DNA of 40,385 bases from the NCBI GenBank assembly GCA_934177995.1, contig CAKPPW010000011.1:1-40385 (forward strand). The letters are read 5' to 3'. Shown here piece by piece: positions 1 through 8,241 of this stretch (positions are counted from its first letter, which is position 1; every line of letters starts with the position of its first letter). The DNA is from an uncultured Bacilli bacterium. GTDB taxonomy: Bacteria; Bacillota_I; Bacilli_A; RF39; UBA660. The notes below the pieces were generated by a model. That model saw only the letters and a program-made list of their open reading frames with translations, did not search any database and was not told the origin of the DNA. A program made the position numbers and the translations under genes.

Positions 1-115
1 TGAATATTTATAATTAATTTATTAATTTTTCTAGTTAATGTGATGAAATTTAAAAAAATTATAGTTTTACCTAATAGTTTTTTAGAAAAAACCGAAACTC
101 AAATCATTTAATGTC

Positions 116-144
116 TCGACAGGCTCTTTTTTTTAGCTTATAAT
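116..144 (+). promoter_or_regulatory. Sigma-A-type promoter for the 171-740 gene
   Basis: TCGACA (116-121), a 17-nt spacer and TATAAT (139-144) form a near-consensus promoter. It lies 27 nt before the start codon at 171, with AAGGGA at 157-162 as the ribosome site. The sequence before it (1-115) holds no supported gene. Confidence 0.6.
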
Positions 145-170
145 AAGTTATAGATTAAGGGATGGTTTAA

Positions 171-740
171 ATGAAAATAGAAGAATTAAACGAATTAAAA
201 GAAAAAGTTAATCAATTGCAAAAAGCAAGAGATAAAGTATTAGAAATTCAAGCTGAAATTAAAAAACTAGAAGAAACTGAAGAAATTAAAAGATATTTAA
301 GTTTACTAGACTTATTAGAAGAAAAAACAACAGGAAAAAATACAGGAATTGAAAAATATACAAATAAAATGATAATTAATATTGCAATACGTGATGCCAA
401 AATAACTCCTGATGATGAAATATATGTATATTTAGGAACATATAAATATAGCAATGAAGTCGACATTATTCATGGAGCAAATGATATTCCAGTTAGTAGA
501 AAAAATCATGATGCTAACTATGTTTTATATAAAAATTTAGAAGTAAAAGATTATGAAACTGTTCAAGTTCCATATGAAAAAGCAGATGAATTTGAATCTA
601 CGCATAAAATAATTATTCCCCAAAATGTTGCAAGCAAACAAAGGTATTTTTATGATTTACAATCTGAATATTTTGAAACAATGATTTTTGAATCTCCTTT
701 AAAGGCCAAAGAGAAAGTTAAAAGGCTAATTAAAAAATAA
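171..740 (+). CDS. Unknown protein with N-terminal coiled coil
   Basis: I do not recognise this 189-residue protein. Residues 1 to about 50 are rich in Lys, Glu and Leu with heptad-like spacing (for example LNELKEKVNQLQKARDKV), which suggests a coiled coil. The rest (about 60-189) is a mixed alpha/beta-looking, Tyr- and Lys-rich domain with no motif I can name. There is no signal peptide or membrane segment, so it is probably cytoplasmic. It has its own promoter (116-144), a ribosome site at 157-162 and a weak hairpin terminator downstream (836-866), so it looks monocistronic. The start at 171 is the first ATG after that ribosome site. Confidence 0.7.
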   Translation: MKIEELNELKEKVNQLQKARDKVLEIQAEIKKLEETEEIKRYLSLLDLLEEKTTGKNTGIEKYTNKMIINIAIRDAKITPDDEIYVYLGTYKYSNEVDIIHGANDIPVSRKNHDANYVLYKNLEVKDYETVQVPYEKADEFESTHKIIIPQNVASKQRYFYDLQSEYFETMIFESPLKAKEKVKRLIKK

Positions 741-835
741 GAAGGATAAGTATTAACTATTTACAAGCAAAGTATATTATGAGTTGTCATATTTAATTAG
801 GCTGGCTTCTACGTTGTTGGCATCATTAATTGTTT

Positions 836-866
836 AAGGACTATTTCATTCAAGACAGTCCTTTTA
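836..866 (+). terminator. Weak terminator hairpin after the 171-740 gene
   Basis: AAGGACT (836-842) pairs with AGTCCTT (857-863) around a 14-nt loop and is followed by a short T run. The rest of 741-999 holds this hairpin, the opposing terminator at 897-923 and nothing else I can support. Confidence 0.45.
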
Positions 867-896
867 ATGTGAGTAAATTTGAAAATAAATCTATAC

Positions 897-923
897 AAAA
901 ACCCAACGGTTTTAGCTGTTGGG
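897..923 (-). terminator. Terminator of the HIT-family gene
   Basis: Read on the minus strand, CCCAAC (923-918) pairs with GTTGGG (907-902) and a run of five T follows (complement of 897-901). It lies about 75 nt beyond the stop codon of the minus-strand gene at 1000-1386, the arrangement expected of an intrinsic terminator. Confidence 0.65.
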
Positions 924-999
924 GTGTCAGTTACCTATAGAAATAATTACTTTCTAAACGGACTTGTATCTCATCCTTTACACAAAAATACTTTTTTCA

Positions 1000-1386
1000 T
1001 TAATCAACTAACTTATGATAAACATCTTCTACCTTAGAACAATCTGAAGCTAGTGGAAATTTATCATTTTTATATCTTGGAATAACATGAATATGAAAAT
1101 GTTTTACTTCTTGACCATAATCATTATTCTGAGAAATAGTTAATCCATCAATATTTAACTTATCACTTAAGATAGGTTTTAGTTTTTTTCTAATAATATT
1201 TAACATATAAATTAAAGTATCATCATCCATCTCATAAAGATTAGCTTTATGCTCCTTTGGAATAACTAGTAAATGACCATCAGTATTAGGAGTAATATCT
1301 AAGAAAACCTTAACCTTATCATCTTCATATACTGTATAAGATGGAATACTACCATCAATAATTTTACAAAATAAACAATCACTCAT
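1000..1386 (-). CDS. HIT-family nucleotide-binding hydrolase
   Basis: This 128-residue protein is a histidine-triad (HIT) hydrolase, a family that cleaves nucleoside phosphoramidates or dinucleoside polyphosphates in the cytoplasm. The N-terminus CLFCKII carries the Cys pair seen in many bacterial HIT proteins, PNTDGHLLVIPKEH is the family strand-turn motif, and HFHIHVIPRY near the C-terminus contains the HxHxH catalytic triad. Start choice: the minus-strand frame is open upstream to 1446, but an AGGAGG ribosome site lies just before the ATG at 1386, and homologues begin with such a Cys motif, so the shorter start is chosen. It is transcribed away from the suf operon. The exact substrate cannot be told. 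Confidence 0.9.
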   Translation of the reverse strand: MSDCLFCKIIDGSIPSYTVYEDDKVKVFLDITPNTDGHLLVIPKEHKANLYEMDDDTLIYMLNIIRKKLKPILSDKLNIDGLTISQNNDYGQEVKHFHIHVIPRYKNDKFPLASDCSKVEDVYHKLVD

Positions 1387-1459
1387 AAAAAATCCTCCTA
1401 AAAACATTGTACTTTTTTTAGCTAATTTTGGCAATATATTATGCAAAATATAAAAATAA

Positions 1460-1468
1460 TGCTATAAT
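1460..1468 (+). promoter_or_regulatory. Extended -10 promoter of the suf operon
   Basis: TGC followed by TATAAT (1463-1468) is an extended -10 element about 30 nt before the sufC start. No good -35 is visible, as is common with extended -10 promoters. The same TGC-TATAAT or TGC-TATACT form recurs at 8211, 13779, 27379 and 40286. Confidence 0.5.
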
Positions 1469-1497
1469 AAAAACGCCAAGAAAGAAAGGTGATATTA

Positions 1498-2262
1498 GTG
1501 TTAAATATAGAAAATTTAGTAGTAGATGTTAAAGAAAGTGGAAAGAAAGTATTAAAAGACTTCTCACTTAATATAAAAGAAGGGGAAATACATGCAATAA
1601 TGGGTCCTAATGGAGTAGGAAAAAGTACCCTTGCTAAAGTAATTATGGGGGATAAGAAATATCTTGTTAAGTCTGGTAGTATCAAATTTAATAATGAAGA
1701 AATGTTAGATAAAGAAACAGACTATATAGCAAGAAGTGGTATCTATTATGTAATGCAAGATCCTAAGACTATAATAGGAGTTACTAATAGAGAAGTATTA
1801 AGAACAGCTCTTACTGAAAGAAGTGGGGAAAGACTTAATCTTTATACCTTTATTAAAGACTTGAATAAAGAAACAGAAGAATTAAAAATGGATAAAGAAA
1901 TGATTCATCGCTTTGTAAATCAAGGATTTTCTGGTGGAGAAAAGAAGAAAAATGAAGTATTACAGTTAAAGATACTTAAACCAAAACTTATTCTTTTAGA
2001 TGAGTTAGATAGTGGATTAGATGTAGATAGTTTAAAAATAGTATGTGAAAGTATTAATAAATATAAAGAAGAAAATCCTGATACAGCTATTTTAATAATA
2101 ACTCACTATAGTAGAATATTATCACTAATTCATCCTGATTATGTTCATGAGATGATAGATGGAAAAATAGTTAAGACAGGACCATTTGAATTTGCAAAAG
2201 AAATAGAAAGTAATGGTTATCTTAGGGAAAATGAAATGAGTGATAATGATGCTAGAGAATAA
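1498..2262 (+). CDS. sufC: Fe-S cluster assembly ATPase SufC
   Basis: SufC is the ABC-type ATPase of the SufBCD scaffold, which builds Fe-S clusters in the cytoplasm. Walker A GPNGVGKST is at about residues 36-44. The ABC signature is FSGGEKKK, Walker B is LILLDELDSGLDVD and the H-loop histidine is in ITHYSR. About 254 residues is the usual length. The start is placed at GTG 1498, because AAAGG at 1485-1489 is correctly spaced and homologues begin M-L-x-I-x-x-L; the frame is also open from GTG 1489. It is first in the operon sufC-sufD-sufS-sufU-sufB, the order known from Bacillus-type SUF systems. Its end overlaps sufD. Confidence 0.95.
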   Translation: MLNIENLVVDVKESGKKVLKDFSLNIKEGEIHAIMGPNGVGKSTLAKVIMGDKKYLVKSGSIKFNNEEMLDKETDYIARSGIYYVMQDPKTIIGVTNREVLRTALTERSGERLNLYTFIKDLNKETEELKMDKEMIHRFVNQGFSGGEKKKNEVLQLKILKPKLILLDELDSGLDVDSLKIVCESINKYKEENPDTAILIITHYSRILSLIHPDYVHEMIDGKIVKTGPFEFAKEIESNGYLRENEMSDNDARE

Positions 2263-2899
2263 AATATTATTAGATGATGAAAAGTATAGAGAAGTAGATA
2301 AAGATAGTAGTTATGTATTTTTAGAAGATGATGTTATTTATCTAAACCTAAAAGATAATGTTACTTGTAAATTCCTAGTAAAAGCTAAAGTAAATTGTTA
2401 TATCTTTGTTAAAGACTTATCCTCTAAAATAGAAATTCATCTAATGAATGAAGGAGAGATTAATCTCTTCTTAACAACTATCACTTCTAAAAAAATATTA
2501 AATAATGTAGTAGTTTATCATGAAGATGAAAATACTAAGAGTAATGTTATTTGTCATGGGGTAAGTTATAAAGAAGGAGACTTAACTTTTAATATTGATG
2601 GCGTAGTACCTAAAGGTTTAAAGAACTGTATTTGTAATCAAGATAGTATGATTCATCCATTCGATATAGCAAAAGGAGAGATAAATCCCAATCTTTATAT
2701 AGATGAATTTGATGTGGTTGCTAATCATTCAGCTTATATTGGACCATTTCCTAGTGACATTATCTTCTACTTAAAAACTAAAGGGATAGGTTCAAAAGAA
2801 AGTATGCGACTACTATTAGAGTCCTTTTTATTAAACGATGCAAAAGATGATAATTATATTAAACTAATAAATGATAATATCTTAAAAATAATAAGTTAG
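2240..2899 (+). CDS. sufD: Short SufD-like Fe-S scaffold subunit
   Basis: This is the SufD-position protein of the SufBCD complex. The C-terminal half shows the SufB/SufD pattern: IDGVVPKGLKNCICNQDS, then NPNLYIDEFDVVANHSAYIG and a helical tail with MRLLLESFLL. At 219 residues it is roughly half the usual SufD length and seems to keep only a shortened beta-helix core plus the C-terminal domain. The frame is open from GTG 2240, and ATG at 2246 or 2249 are equally possible starts. It overlaps sufC by up to 23 nt, which suggests translational coupling. The assignment rests on the C-terminal motif and on position between sufC and sufS; residue conservation is modest. Confidence 0.8.
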   Translation: MIMMLENKILLDDEKYREVDKDSSYVFLEDDVIYLNLKDNVTCKFLVKAKVNCYIFVKDLSSKIEIHLMNEGEINLFLTTITSKKILNNVVVYHEDENTKSNVICHGVSYKEGDLTFNIDGVVPKGLKNCICNQDSMIHPFDIAKGEINPNLYIDEFDVVANHSAYIGPFPSDIIFYLKTKGIGSKESMRLLLESFLLNDAKDDNYIKLINDNILKIIS

Positions 2900-2912
2900 G
2901 AGGTGTTTTTTC

Positions 2913-4109
2913 ATGAATAGAGAAGATTTTCCCATTTTATCAACCAGTTTAATCTATTTTGATAATGGAGCAACTACTCTAAAACCTAAAAGTGTAGTTG
3001 AAAAAATGACTGATTATTATTATAACTATCCAGCTAATATTCATAGAGGAGATTATAAAATAAGTCTAAAAGCTAGTGATGAGTATGAAAAAGTTAGAAC
3101 TAAAGTAAAGAACTTTATAAATGCTTCTAGTGAAGAAGAAATAGTGTTTACTGCAGGAGCAACTGATTCTCTAAATAGAGTAGTATTCGGTTTTATGGAA
3201 GACTATTTAACTAGTGGTGATGAGGTAATCATTAGTAAAGCAGAGCATGCATCAGCTGTTCTTCCCTGGCTTATCTTAGCAAGAAGAAAAAATATAAAAG
3301 TAGTGTTTGTTCCTTTAGAAGAAAATCATGAACTTTCTTATACTACCTTAGAAAAATATATAACAGCTAAAACTAAAGTAATATCTCTTGCTGCTGTAAC
3401 TAATGTTATTGGTGATGTTAGAGATATCAATAAGATAGGTAAGTTATGCCATGCTAGAGACATTTTATTTGTAGTAGATGGTGCGCAAAGTGTTCCTCAT
3501 CAAAAGACAGATGTAATAAAAGATGATATTGATTTCTTAACCTTTTCTGCTCATAAGATGTTAGGACCAACGGGAGTAGGCGTTTTGTATGCTAAAAAAG
3601 AATATCTAGAAGCAATGCGACCTATCGAGTATGGTGGTGGAATGAATCAGTCCTTTGATAGTGATGGTAATATGGAATTTAAAACTGTTCCAACTAGACT
3701 AGAAGCCGGTACGCCACCAATTGCTGAAGTAATAGGCCTTGGGGAAGCTATTGATTATCTAGAGAAAATAGGCATGGATAATATAGAAAAATATGAAAGA
3801 GAACTAAAAGAATACCTTATTAAAAGATTACAAGAAATAGATAAAGTTGTTCTTTATAATACTACTAGTAAAGGAGGAATGACTGCTTTTAACTTATCAG
3901 GTATATTTAGTCAAGATACAGCCTTATATCTTGATCACTATAATATTTGTGTAAGAGCAGGTAACCACTGTGCTAAAGTATTAAAAGAAGAAATTAATAT
4001 TAAAAATACTTGTCGTATTAGTTTATATTTTTATAATACCAAAGAAGAAATAGATAAACTAATAGAAGTTTTAAAAGATAGTAAAGATTTATATAAAATA
4101 GTATTGTAG
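2913..4109 (+). CDS. sufS: Cysteine desulfurase SufS
   Basis: SufS is a PLP-dependent, class V aminotransferase-fold enzyme that takes sulfur from L-cysteine as a persulfide and passes it to SufU. The PLP-binding lysine is in FSAHKMLGPTG, the cofactor-binding Asp-Gly-Ala-Gln in VVDGAQSVPH, and the catalytic cysteine in RAGNHCAK near the C-terminus. The N-terminus YFDNGATTLKP is typical. Its 398 residues match the family. A strong AGGAGGTG at 2898-2905 precedes ATG 2913, and sufU follows directly. It is likely co-transcribed from the promoter near 1460. Confidence 0.96.
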   Translation: MNREDFPILSTSLIYFDNGATTLKPKSVVEKMTDYYYNYPANIHRGDYKISLKASDEYEKVRTKVKNFINASSEEEIVFTAGATDSLNRVVFGFMEDYLTSGDEVIISKAEHASAVLPWLILARRKNIKVVFVPLEENHELSYTTLEKYITAKTKVISLAAVTNVIGDVRDINKIGKLCHARDILFVVDGAQSVPHQKTDVIKDDIDFLTFSAHKMLGPTGVGVLYAKKEYLEAMRPIEYGGGMNQSFDSDGNMEFKTVPTRLEAGTPPIAEVIGLGEAIDYLEKIGMDNIEKYERELKEYLIKRLQEIDKVVLYNTTSKGGMTAFNLSGIFSQDTALYLDHYNICVRAGNHCAKVLKEEINIKNTCRISLYFYNTKEEIDKLIEVLKDSKDLYKIVL

Positions 4110-4118
4110 GTGAAGAAT

Positions 4119-4544
4119 ATGGAAATAGATCAAGAATTAAGAAGAGAAATGATAGTAGAAAATTATGAACATCCCTTTCATAGAGGATTAAAAGAAGAAG
4201 AGGGCTATGTTAAAGCTAATACTAATAACGAAAGCTGTATTGATAATATTGATATAGAATTAAAACTAGAAGATGGAAAAGTAGTTGATGCTAACTTTGA
4301 TGGAGAAGCTTGTGCTATTTCAACATCAGCTACTTCTCTTTTCTTACAAAAGATAGTGGGTAAAAGTATAGATGAAGTTAAAAATATCTTAGAAAATTAT
4401 CAGAAAATGATAAATGAAGAAGACTATGATAAAGACTTACTTGAAGAATTAACTATCTATGATAGTGTTGCTTTACAACCTAATAGAAAAAAATGTGCCT
4501 TATTGCCAAAGGATACTATTGAGAAAATTTTAGCAAAGTTATAG
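4119..4544 (+). CDS. sufU: SufU zinc-dependent sulfur-transfer protein
   Basis: SufU is the IscU-like zinc protein that accepts persulfide sulfur from SufS in Gram-positive SUF systems. The zinc ligands expected of the family can be seen: Cys and Asp in ESCIDNIDI, Cys in GEACAISTSATS and Cys in RKKCALLP. Its length, about 141 residues, is normal. The start is taken at ATG 4119, because AGGTGA at 4108-4113 lies just before it; the frame is open from GTG 4110, which overlaps the ribosome site. It sits between sufS and sufB, as in Bacillus. Confidence 0.93.
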   Translation: MEIDQELRREMIVENYEHPFHRGLKEEEGYVKANTNNESCIDNIDIELKLEDGKVVDANFDGEACAISTSATSLFLQKIVGKSIDEVKNILENYQKMINEEDYDKDLLEELTIYDSVALQPNRKKCALLPKDTIEKILAKL

Positions 4545-4559
4545 AAAGGGGTGCTAGTA

Positions 4560-5870
4560 TTGGAAATCAAAGGATTAAATAAAGAAAACATCATTAGTAT
4601 TTCTAATCATAAAGAAGAAGATAGCTGGGTAAAAAATTATAGATTAGAAGCATATAAACAATTTGAAAGTATGAGTGATAAATTACCATTTGGACCTGAT
4701 TTTAAACTTGACTTTGATAAGATAACTTATTATAAATCTCAAGATGATACTCTAAGAAATGATTGGAATCAAGTCTTGAAACCAGTTAAAGAAGAATTAG
4801 AAAACTTAGGAGTACTTGAGAGTGAACGTCATATGGGTGGTATGGGTGTTCAATATGAAAGTGAAGTTATCTATCATAAGATGCTAGATGAGTTAGAGTC
4901 TAAACATGTTATTTTTACCTCTATTGAAGATGCTTTAAAGAATCATAAAGATATAGCTAGTAAATACTTTGGGAAGATAGTATCTTTTAAAGAAAATAAG
5001 TATGCAGCTTTAAATAGTAGTGTTTTCTCTGGTGGAAGTTTTATTTACATTCCCCCTCATACTAAACTAGATAGACCTCTTCAAAGTTATTTTAGAATAA
5101 ATAGTAAAAATATGGGACAGTTTGAGCGAACCTTGATTATTGTAGATGATGATAGTGAACTACATTATATTGAAGGATGTACCGCTCCTACTTATAGTGA
5201 AGACTCTCTTCATGCAGCTGTTGTAGAAATCTATGTGGGAAAGAATAGCAAATGTCGTTATACTACCATTCAAAACTGGGCTCCTAATGTTTATAACTTA
5301 GTTACTAAAAGAGCTTTAGTAGATACTAATGGAACAATGGAGTGGATTGATGGTAATATTGGTAGTAAACTTACAATGAAGTATCCTTGCTGTATCTTAA
5401 AAGGTGATAATAGTAGAGGAACTTGTGTAACTATTTCCCTAGCAAGTTCTAATCAAGACCAAGATACTGGAGCTAGAATGATTCATCTAGGAAATAATAC
5501 TAAAAGTAATATTATCTCTAAGAGTATAGCAAGAAATGGTGGTAATGCTACTTATAGAGGTAAGGTAAGAATTGCTAGTGAAGCAAAAGATGCAGAAGCC
5601 ATGATTAAATGTGATACCTTAATATTAGATGCTAAAAGTAAAAGTGATACTATTCCTACTAATATTGTAGAAAATACATCATCTAGCTTAGAGCATGAAG
5701 CCACAGTATCAAAGATAAGTGATGATAACTTATTCTATCTAATGAGTAAAGGAATACCTAAAGAAAAGTGTGAAGAACTAATAGTCTTAGGCTTTCTAGA
5801 AGAGTTTAGAGAAGAATTACCAATGGAATATGCCGTTGAATTAAATCAGTTAATAAAAAGGAATCTTTAG
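4560..5870 (+). CDS. sufB: Fe-S cluster scaffold SufB
   Basis: SufB is the cluster-carrying subunit of the SufBCD scaffold. Visible signatures are SVFSGGSFIYIPPHTKLD, the beta-helix block HYIEGCTAPTYSEDSLHAAV, TTIQNWAPNVYNLVTKRA, and the C-terminal EHEATVSKISDDNLFYLMSK. About 436 residues is slightly shorter than the usual 460-470. The best start is TTG 4560, since AAAGGGG at 4545-4551 lies 8 nt upstream; GTG 4551 would overlap the ribosome site. It is the last gene of the suf operon. Downstream (5917-5956) lie two mutually exclusive hairpins rather than a plain terminator. Confidence 0.95.
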   Translation: MEIKGLNKENIISISNHKEEDSWVKNYRLEAYKQFESMSDKLPFGPDFKLDFDKITYYKSQDDTLRNDWNQVLKPVKEELENLGVLESERHMGGMGVQYESEVIYHKMLDELESKHVIFTSIEDALKNHKDIASKYFGKIVSFKENKYAALNSSVFSGGSFIYIPPHTKLDRPLQSYFRINSKNMGQFERTLIIVDDDSELHYIEGCTAPTYSEDSLHAAVVEIYVGKNSKCRYTTIQNWAPNVYNLVTKRALVDTNGTMEWIDGNIGSKLTMKYPCCILKGDNSRGTCVTISLASSNQDQDTGARMIHLGNNTKSNIISKSIARNGGNATYRGKVRIASEAKDAEAMIKCDTLILDAKSKSDTIPTNIVENTSSSLEHEATVSKISDDNLFYLMSKGIPKEKCEELIVLGFLEEFREELPMEYAVELNQLIKRNL

Positions 5871-5916
5871 AAAATTTTTTTCTAAGATGCCTTTTTTGCA
5901 TTTTCGGCCTAAAACT

Positions 5917-5956
5917 ACCCCTGAATTTGTTAAATTCAGGGGTTGAATTTAACAAA
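5917..5956. promoter_or_regulatory. Mutually exclusive hairpins between sufB and ssb
   Basis: The 12-nt arm 5917-5928 (ACCCCTGAATTT) pairs perfectly with 5932-5943. The overlapping arm 5926-5938 (TTTGTTAAATTCA) pairs perfectly with 5944-5956. Both hairpins use 5932-5938, so only one can form at a time. No T run follows either, so neither is a plain intrinsic terminator. A further 7-bp hairpin, TTGCAAA/TTTGCAA, lies at 5980-6001. The function is unknown; attenuation or mRNA end protection are possible. The rest of 5871-6048 holds only the ssb ribosome site. Confidence 0.5.
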
Positions 5957-6048
5957 ACACCCAAAAATGAACGGGGAATTTGCAAAATTGCCTGTTTGCA
6001 ATGAGTATATTCATTATGTTAGAGTAGCTACTTGAAAGGAGGAATCCC

Positions 6049-6396
6049 ATGCTTAATGAAATAATTCTAGTAGGAAGACTAACTAACAACATTGTTGTAA
6101 ATACTACTGATAAGGGCAAAAAGATTGGTAATTTAACCCTAGCTGTTCCAAGAAGCTTTAAAAATATGGACGGACTATACGAAACTGACTTTATCCCTTG
6201 TATTCTTTGGGAAGAAAAAGCATCTCTTGCCAAAGATTATTGTCATACTGGTGATATAGTAGGAATTAAGGGTAGATTACAGTCAAGAATTGTTGAAACT
6301 GAACAGGGTAAAAGAAATCAGTTAGAAGTAGTTGCTGAAAGACTAACATTTCTATCAAGTAAAAAAGTAAATGATGTCAAGAAAACTGATGTTTAA
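6049..6396 (+). CDS. ssb: Single-stranded DNA-binding protein, short form
   Basis: This OB-fold protein binds single-stranded DNA during replication and repair. It begins MLNEIILVGRLTNN, the standard SSB first strand, and contains NLTLAVPR, TDFIPCILWEEKA and GDIVGIKGRLQSR in the family order. It has 115 residues against the usual 150-180, and lacks the Gly/Pro-rich linker and acidic DDDIPF-type tip by which SSB recruits partner proteins; it ends in VKKTDV. It may therefore be an auxiliary SSB. AAAGGAGG lies just before ATG 6049. Confidence 0.88.
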   Translation: MLNEIILVGRLTNNIVVNTTDKGKKIGNLTLAVPRSFKNMDGLYETDFIPCILWEEKASLAKDYCHTGDIVGIKGRLQSRIVETEQGKRNQLEVVAERLTFLSSKKVNDVKKTDV

Positions 6397-6446
6397 TTAA
6401 AAGATACCCCTTAATTACAACAAAGTTAATTATCTGTAAACTTATG

Positions 6447-6475
6447 TGGAAAAAGTAGCTCACCTAGTATATAAT
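6447..6475 (+). promoter_or_regulatory. Promoter of the XRE regulator gene
   Basis: TGGAAA (6447-6452), 17 nt, TATAAT (6470-6475). It lies 20 nt before the start at 6496, with GAGGTGG (6484-6490) as ribosome site. Confidence 0.5.
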
Positions 6476-6495
6476 ATATATCCGAGGTGGTAAAA

Positions 6496-6840
6496 ATGCT
6501 ATTGGCAAAAAGAATTAAAGAGTTAAGAAATGAAAAAGACTTAACTCAAGAAGATTTAGGAAAACTAATTAATGTGACAAAGGTGAGTATCTGTTGTTAT
6601 GAAAACGGAACAAGAGTACCGTCTTTAGAAACAATAGTAGCCCTAGCAGATATTTTTGAAGTAAGTTTAGATAATTTACTAGGAAGAGAAACAGAAGTAG
6701 TAGCCAAGAAAAGAAAAACAAGAATGTCTAAAGAGGAAGTTGAATTTATTAAAGAAATAAGAAAATCAGAAAGAGTATTTCATTTATTAACAACTAATCC
6801 TAAAAGATGTGCTTCATTAATTGATAAAAAGTTAAACTGA
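6496..6840 (+). CDS. XRE-family HTH transcriptional regulator
   Basis: Residues about 4-60 form a Cro/C1-type helix-turn-helix: LAKRIKELRNEKDLTQEDLG, then TKVSICCYENGTRVPSLET and IVALADIFEVSLDNLLGR. The C-terminal part is basic and helical (KKRKTRMSKEEVEFIKEIRK). At 114 residues it is a typical small one-domain repressor. The start at ATG 6496 is chosen because GAGGTGG is 5-6 nt upstream; the frame extends to GTG 6487 inside that ribosome site. Targets are unknown. It has its own promoter and a following weak terminator, so it is not obviously part of the pdp unit. Confidence 0.88.
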   Translation: MLLAKRIKELRNEKDLTQEDLGKLINVTKVSICCYENGTRVPSLETIVALADIFEVSLDNLLGRETEVVAKKRKTRMSKEEVEFIKEIRKSERVFHLLTTNPKRCASLIDKKLN

Positions 6841-6871
6841 AAGACTAGTATTTCTTTCTCTTTTTTTTTAT
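6839..6871 (+). terminator. AT-rich terminator after the XRE gene
   Basis: GAAAGA (6839-6844) pairs with TCTTTC (6853-6858), followed by a T-rich run to about 6870. The stem is weak, so it may be partial. Confidence 0.4.
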
Positions 6872-6890
6872 AATGAAGGTGGTGATAATA

Positions 6891-8114
6891 GTGATAAAGG
6901 AAATAATTGAAAAGAAAAAGAATAAGGAAGAATTAACTAAAGAAGAGTTAGAAGTAATGTTTAACGGTTATCTTAATGATGAGGTAAAAGATTATCAGAT
7001 GAGTGCCTTACTAATGGCAATTTGTTTAAATGATATGACTGATAAAGAAACTGTAATGTTAACAGATATTTTTCTAAATAGTGGGGAAAGACTAGATTTA
7101 TCTTTTATTGATGGCATAAAGGTAGATAAACACTCAACAGGAGGAGTAGGAGATAAGACAACCTTAATAATAGGGCCAATAGTAGCAAGCTGTAATGTAC
7201 CTTTTATAAAGATGAGTGGAAGAGGGTTAGGATTTACAGGTGGTACTATTGACAAATTAGAAAGTATTAAAGGGTTTAAAGTTGATCTATCAGAAGAAGA
7301 AATAGAAAACCAAGCAAAAGCTATTAATATTGTTGTAACATCACAGACTAAAGATTTAACACCACTTGATAAGAAAGTATATGCTTTACGAGATGCTACT
7401 TCAACAACTGAAAGTATCCCTTTAATTGCTAGTAGTATTATGAGTAAGAAAATAGCAGGTGGAGCCGATAAGATAGTTATTGATATAAAAGTAGGAGAAG
7501 GAGCTCTATTAAAAGATAAGAAAGAAGCAGAACGTCTTGGTAAGTTATTAATAGAAATAGGTAAAAGCTATAATAGAGAAGTAGCAACTATTTATTCTGA
7601 CATGAATACTCCGCTTGGAAAAGCGATAGGTAATAAACTAGAAGTAATAGAAGTTATTAAAGTATTAAAAGGATTAGAAAAAGGTTCTCTTTATGATGAA
7701 TGTGTAATTCTTGCAAGTAATTTAATCTCACTTGCTAAAAATATATCATTAGAAAAAGCAAAGAGTGAAGTAATAGATAGTATCAATAGTCTAAAAGCAT
7801 ATCAAAAGTTTTGTGACTTTATCACTTATCAACATGGTAATATAGATGACTTAAAGATAGAAGATGAAGAAATTATTATAAGAGCAAATAAAGAAGGTAC
7901 TATAAAAAAGATACATGCTTTAGAAATAGCAAAGCTATCATATAATCTAGGAGCAGGAAGAAATAGTAAAGAAGAACAAATTGATTATGATGCTGGCGTT
8001 TACTTAGAAAAAGAAATAGGTGATCAAGTTAAACCAGGTGATGTATTAATGAGACTTTATACTAAGAAAAAGTTAGATACTATTAATCTAGATAAGATAT
8101 TTGAAATTGAGTAA
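6891..8114 (+). CDS. pdp: Pyrimidine-nucleoside (thymidine) phosphorylase
   Basis: This enzyme splits uridine, thymidine or deoxyuridine with phosphate to give the base and (deoxy)ribose 1-phosphate, in nucleoside salvage. The family phosphate-binding motif KHSTGGVGDKTTLIIGP and the MSGRGLGFTGGTIDKLES signature are both present, followed by the GGADKIVIDIKVGEGA block. About 407 residues is slightly below the usual 430. The start GTG 6891 is chosen because AAGGTGG (6876-6882) sits 8 nt upstream and the following MIKEIIEKKK matches the family start; the frame is open from ATG 6873. The enzyme is cytoplasmic, and no other salvage gene is adjacent. Confidence 0.93.
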   Translation: MIKEIIEKKKNKEELTKEELEVMFNGYLNDEVKDYQMSALLMAICLNDMTDKETVMLTDIFLNSGERLDLSFIDGIKVDKHSTGGVGDKTTLIIGPIVASCNVPFIKMSGRGLGFTGGTIDKLESIKGFKVDLSEEEIENQAKAINIVVTSQTKDLTPLDKKVYALRDATSTTESIPLIASSIMSKKIAGGADKIVIDIKVGEGALLKDKKEAERLGKLLIEIGKSYNREVATIYSDMNTPLGKAIGNKLEVIEVIKVLKGLEKGSLYDECVILASNLISLAKNISLEKAKSEVIDSINSLKAYQKFCDFITYQHGNIDDLKIEDEEIIIRANKEGTIKKIHALEIAKLSYNLGAGRNSKEEQIDYDAGVYLEKEIGDQVKPGDVLMRLYTKKKLDTINLDKIFEIE

Positions 8115-8180
8115 ATTAAGCTCTATAAGACTTGACATTATTAATACACTCGAATATTAGGTAAATTAATCGATTTTGGG

Positions 8181-8216
8181 AAATATCTTGAAAAAGATAT
8201 TTTTCTTTGCTATACT
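8181..8216 (+). promoter_or_regulatory. Promoter of the surface operon with overlapping inverted repeat
   Basis: TTGAAA (8188-8193), 17 nt, TATACT (8211-8216), with TGC before the -10, is a strong extended promoter for the adhesin operon. A perfect 9-bp inverted repeat, AAATATCTT (8181-8189) and AAGATATTT (8194-8202), brackets the -35 and is a plausible operator for a dimeric repressor. The binding protein is unknown. Confidence 0.6.
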
Positions 8217-8241
8217 TTATCCATAAGGTAAGGTGAGATAT

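Noticed and set aside
43..111. A 22-codon ORF before the first promoter
   Set aside because: It has no ribosome site and ends before the promoter at 116; codon content alone does not support it.
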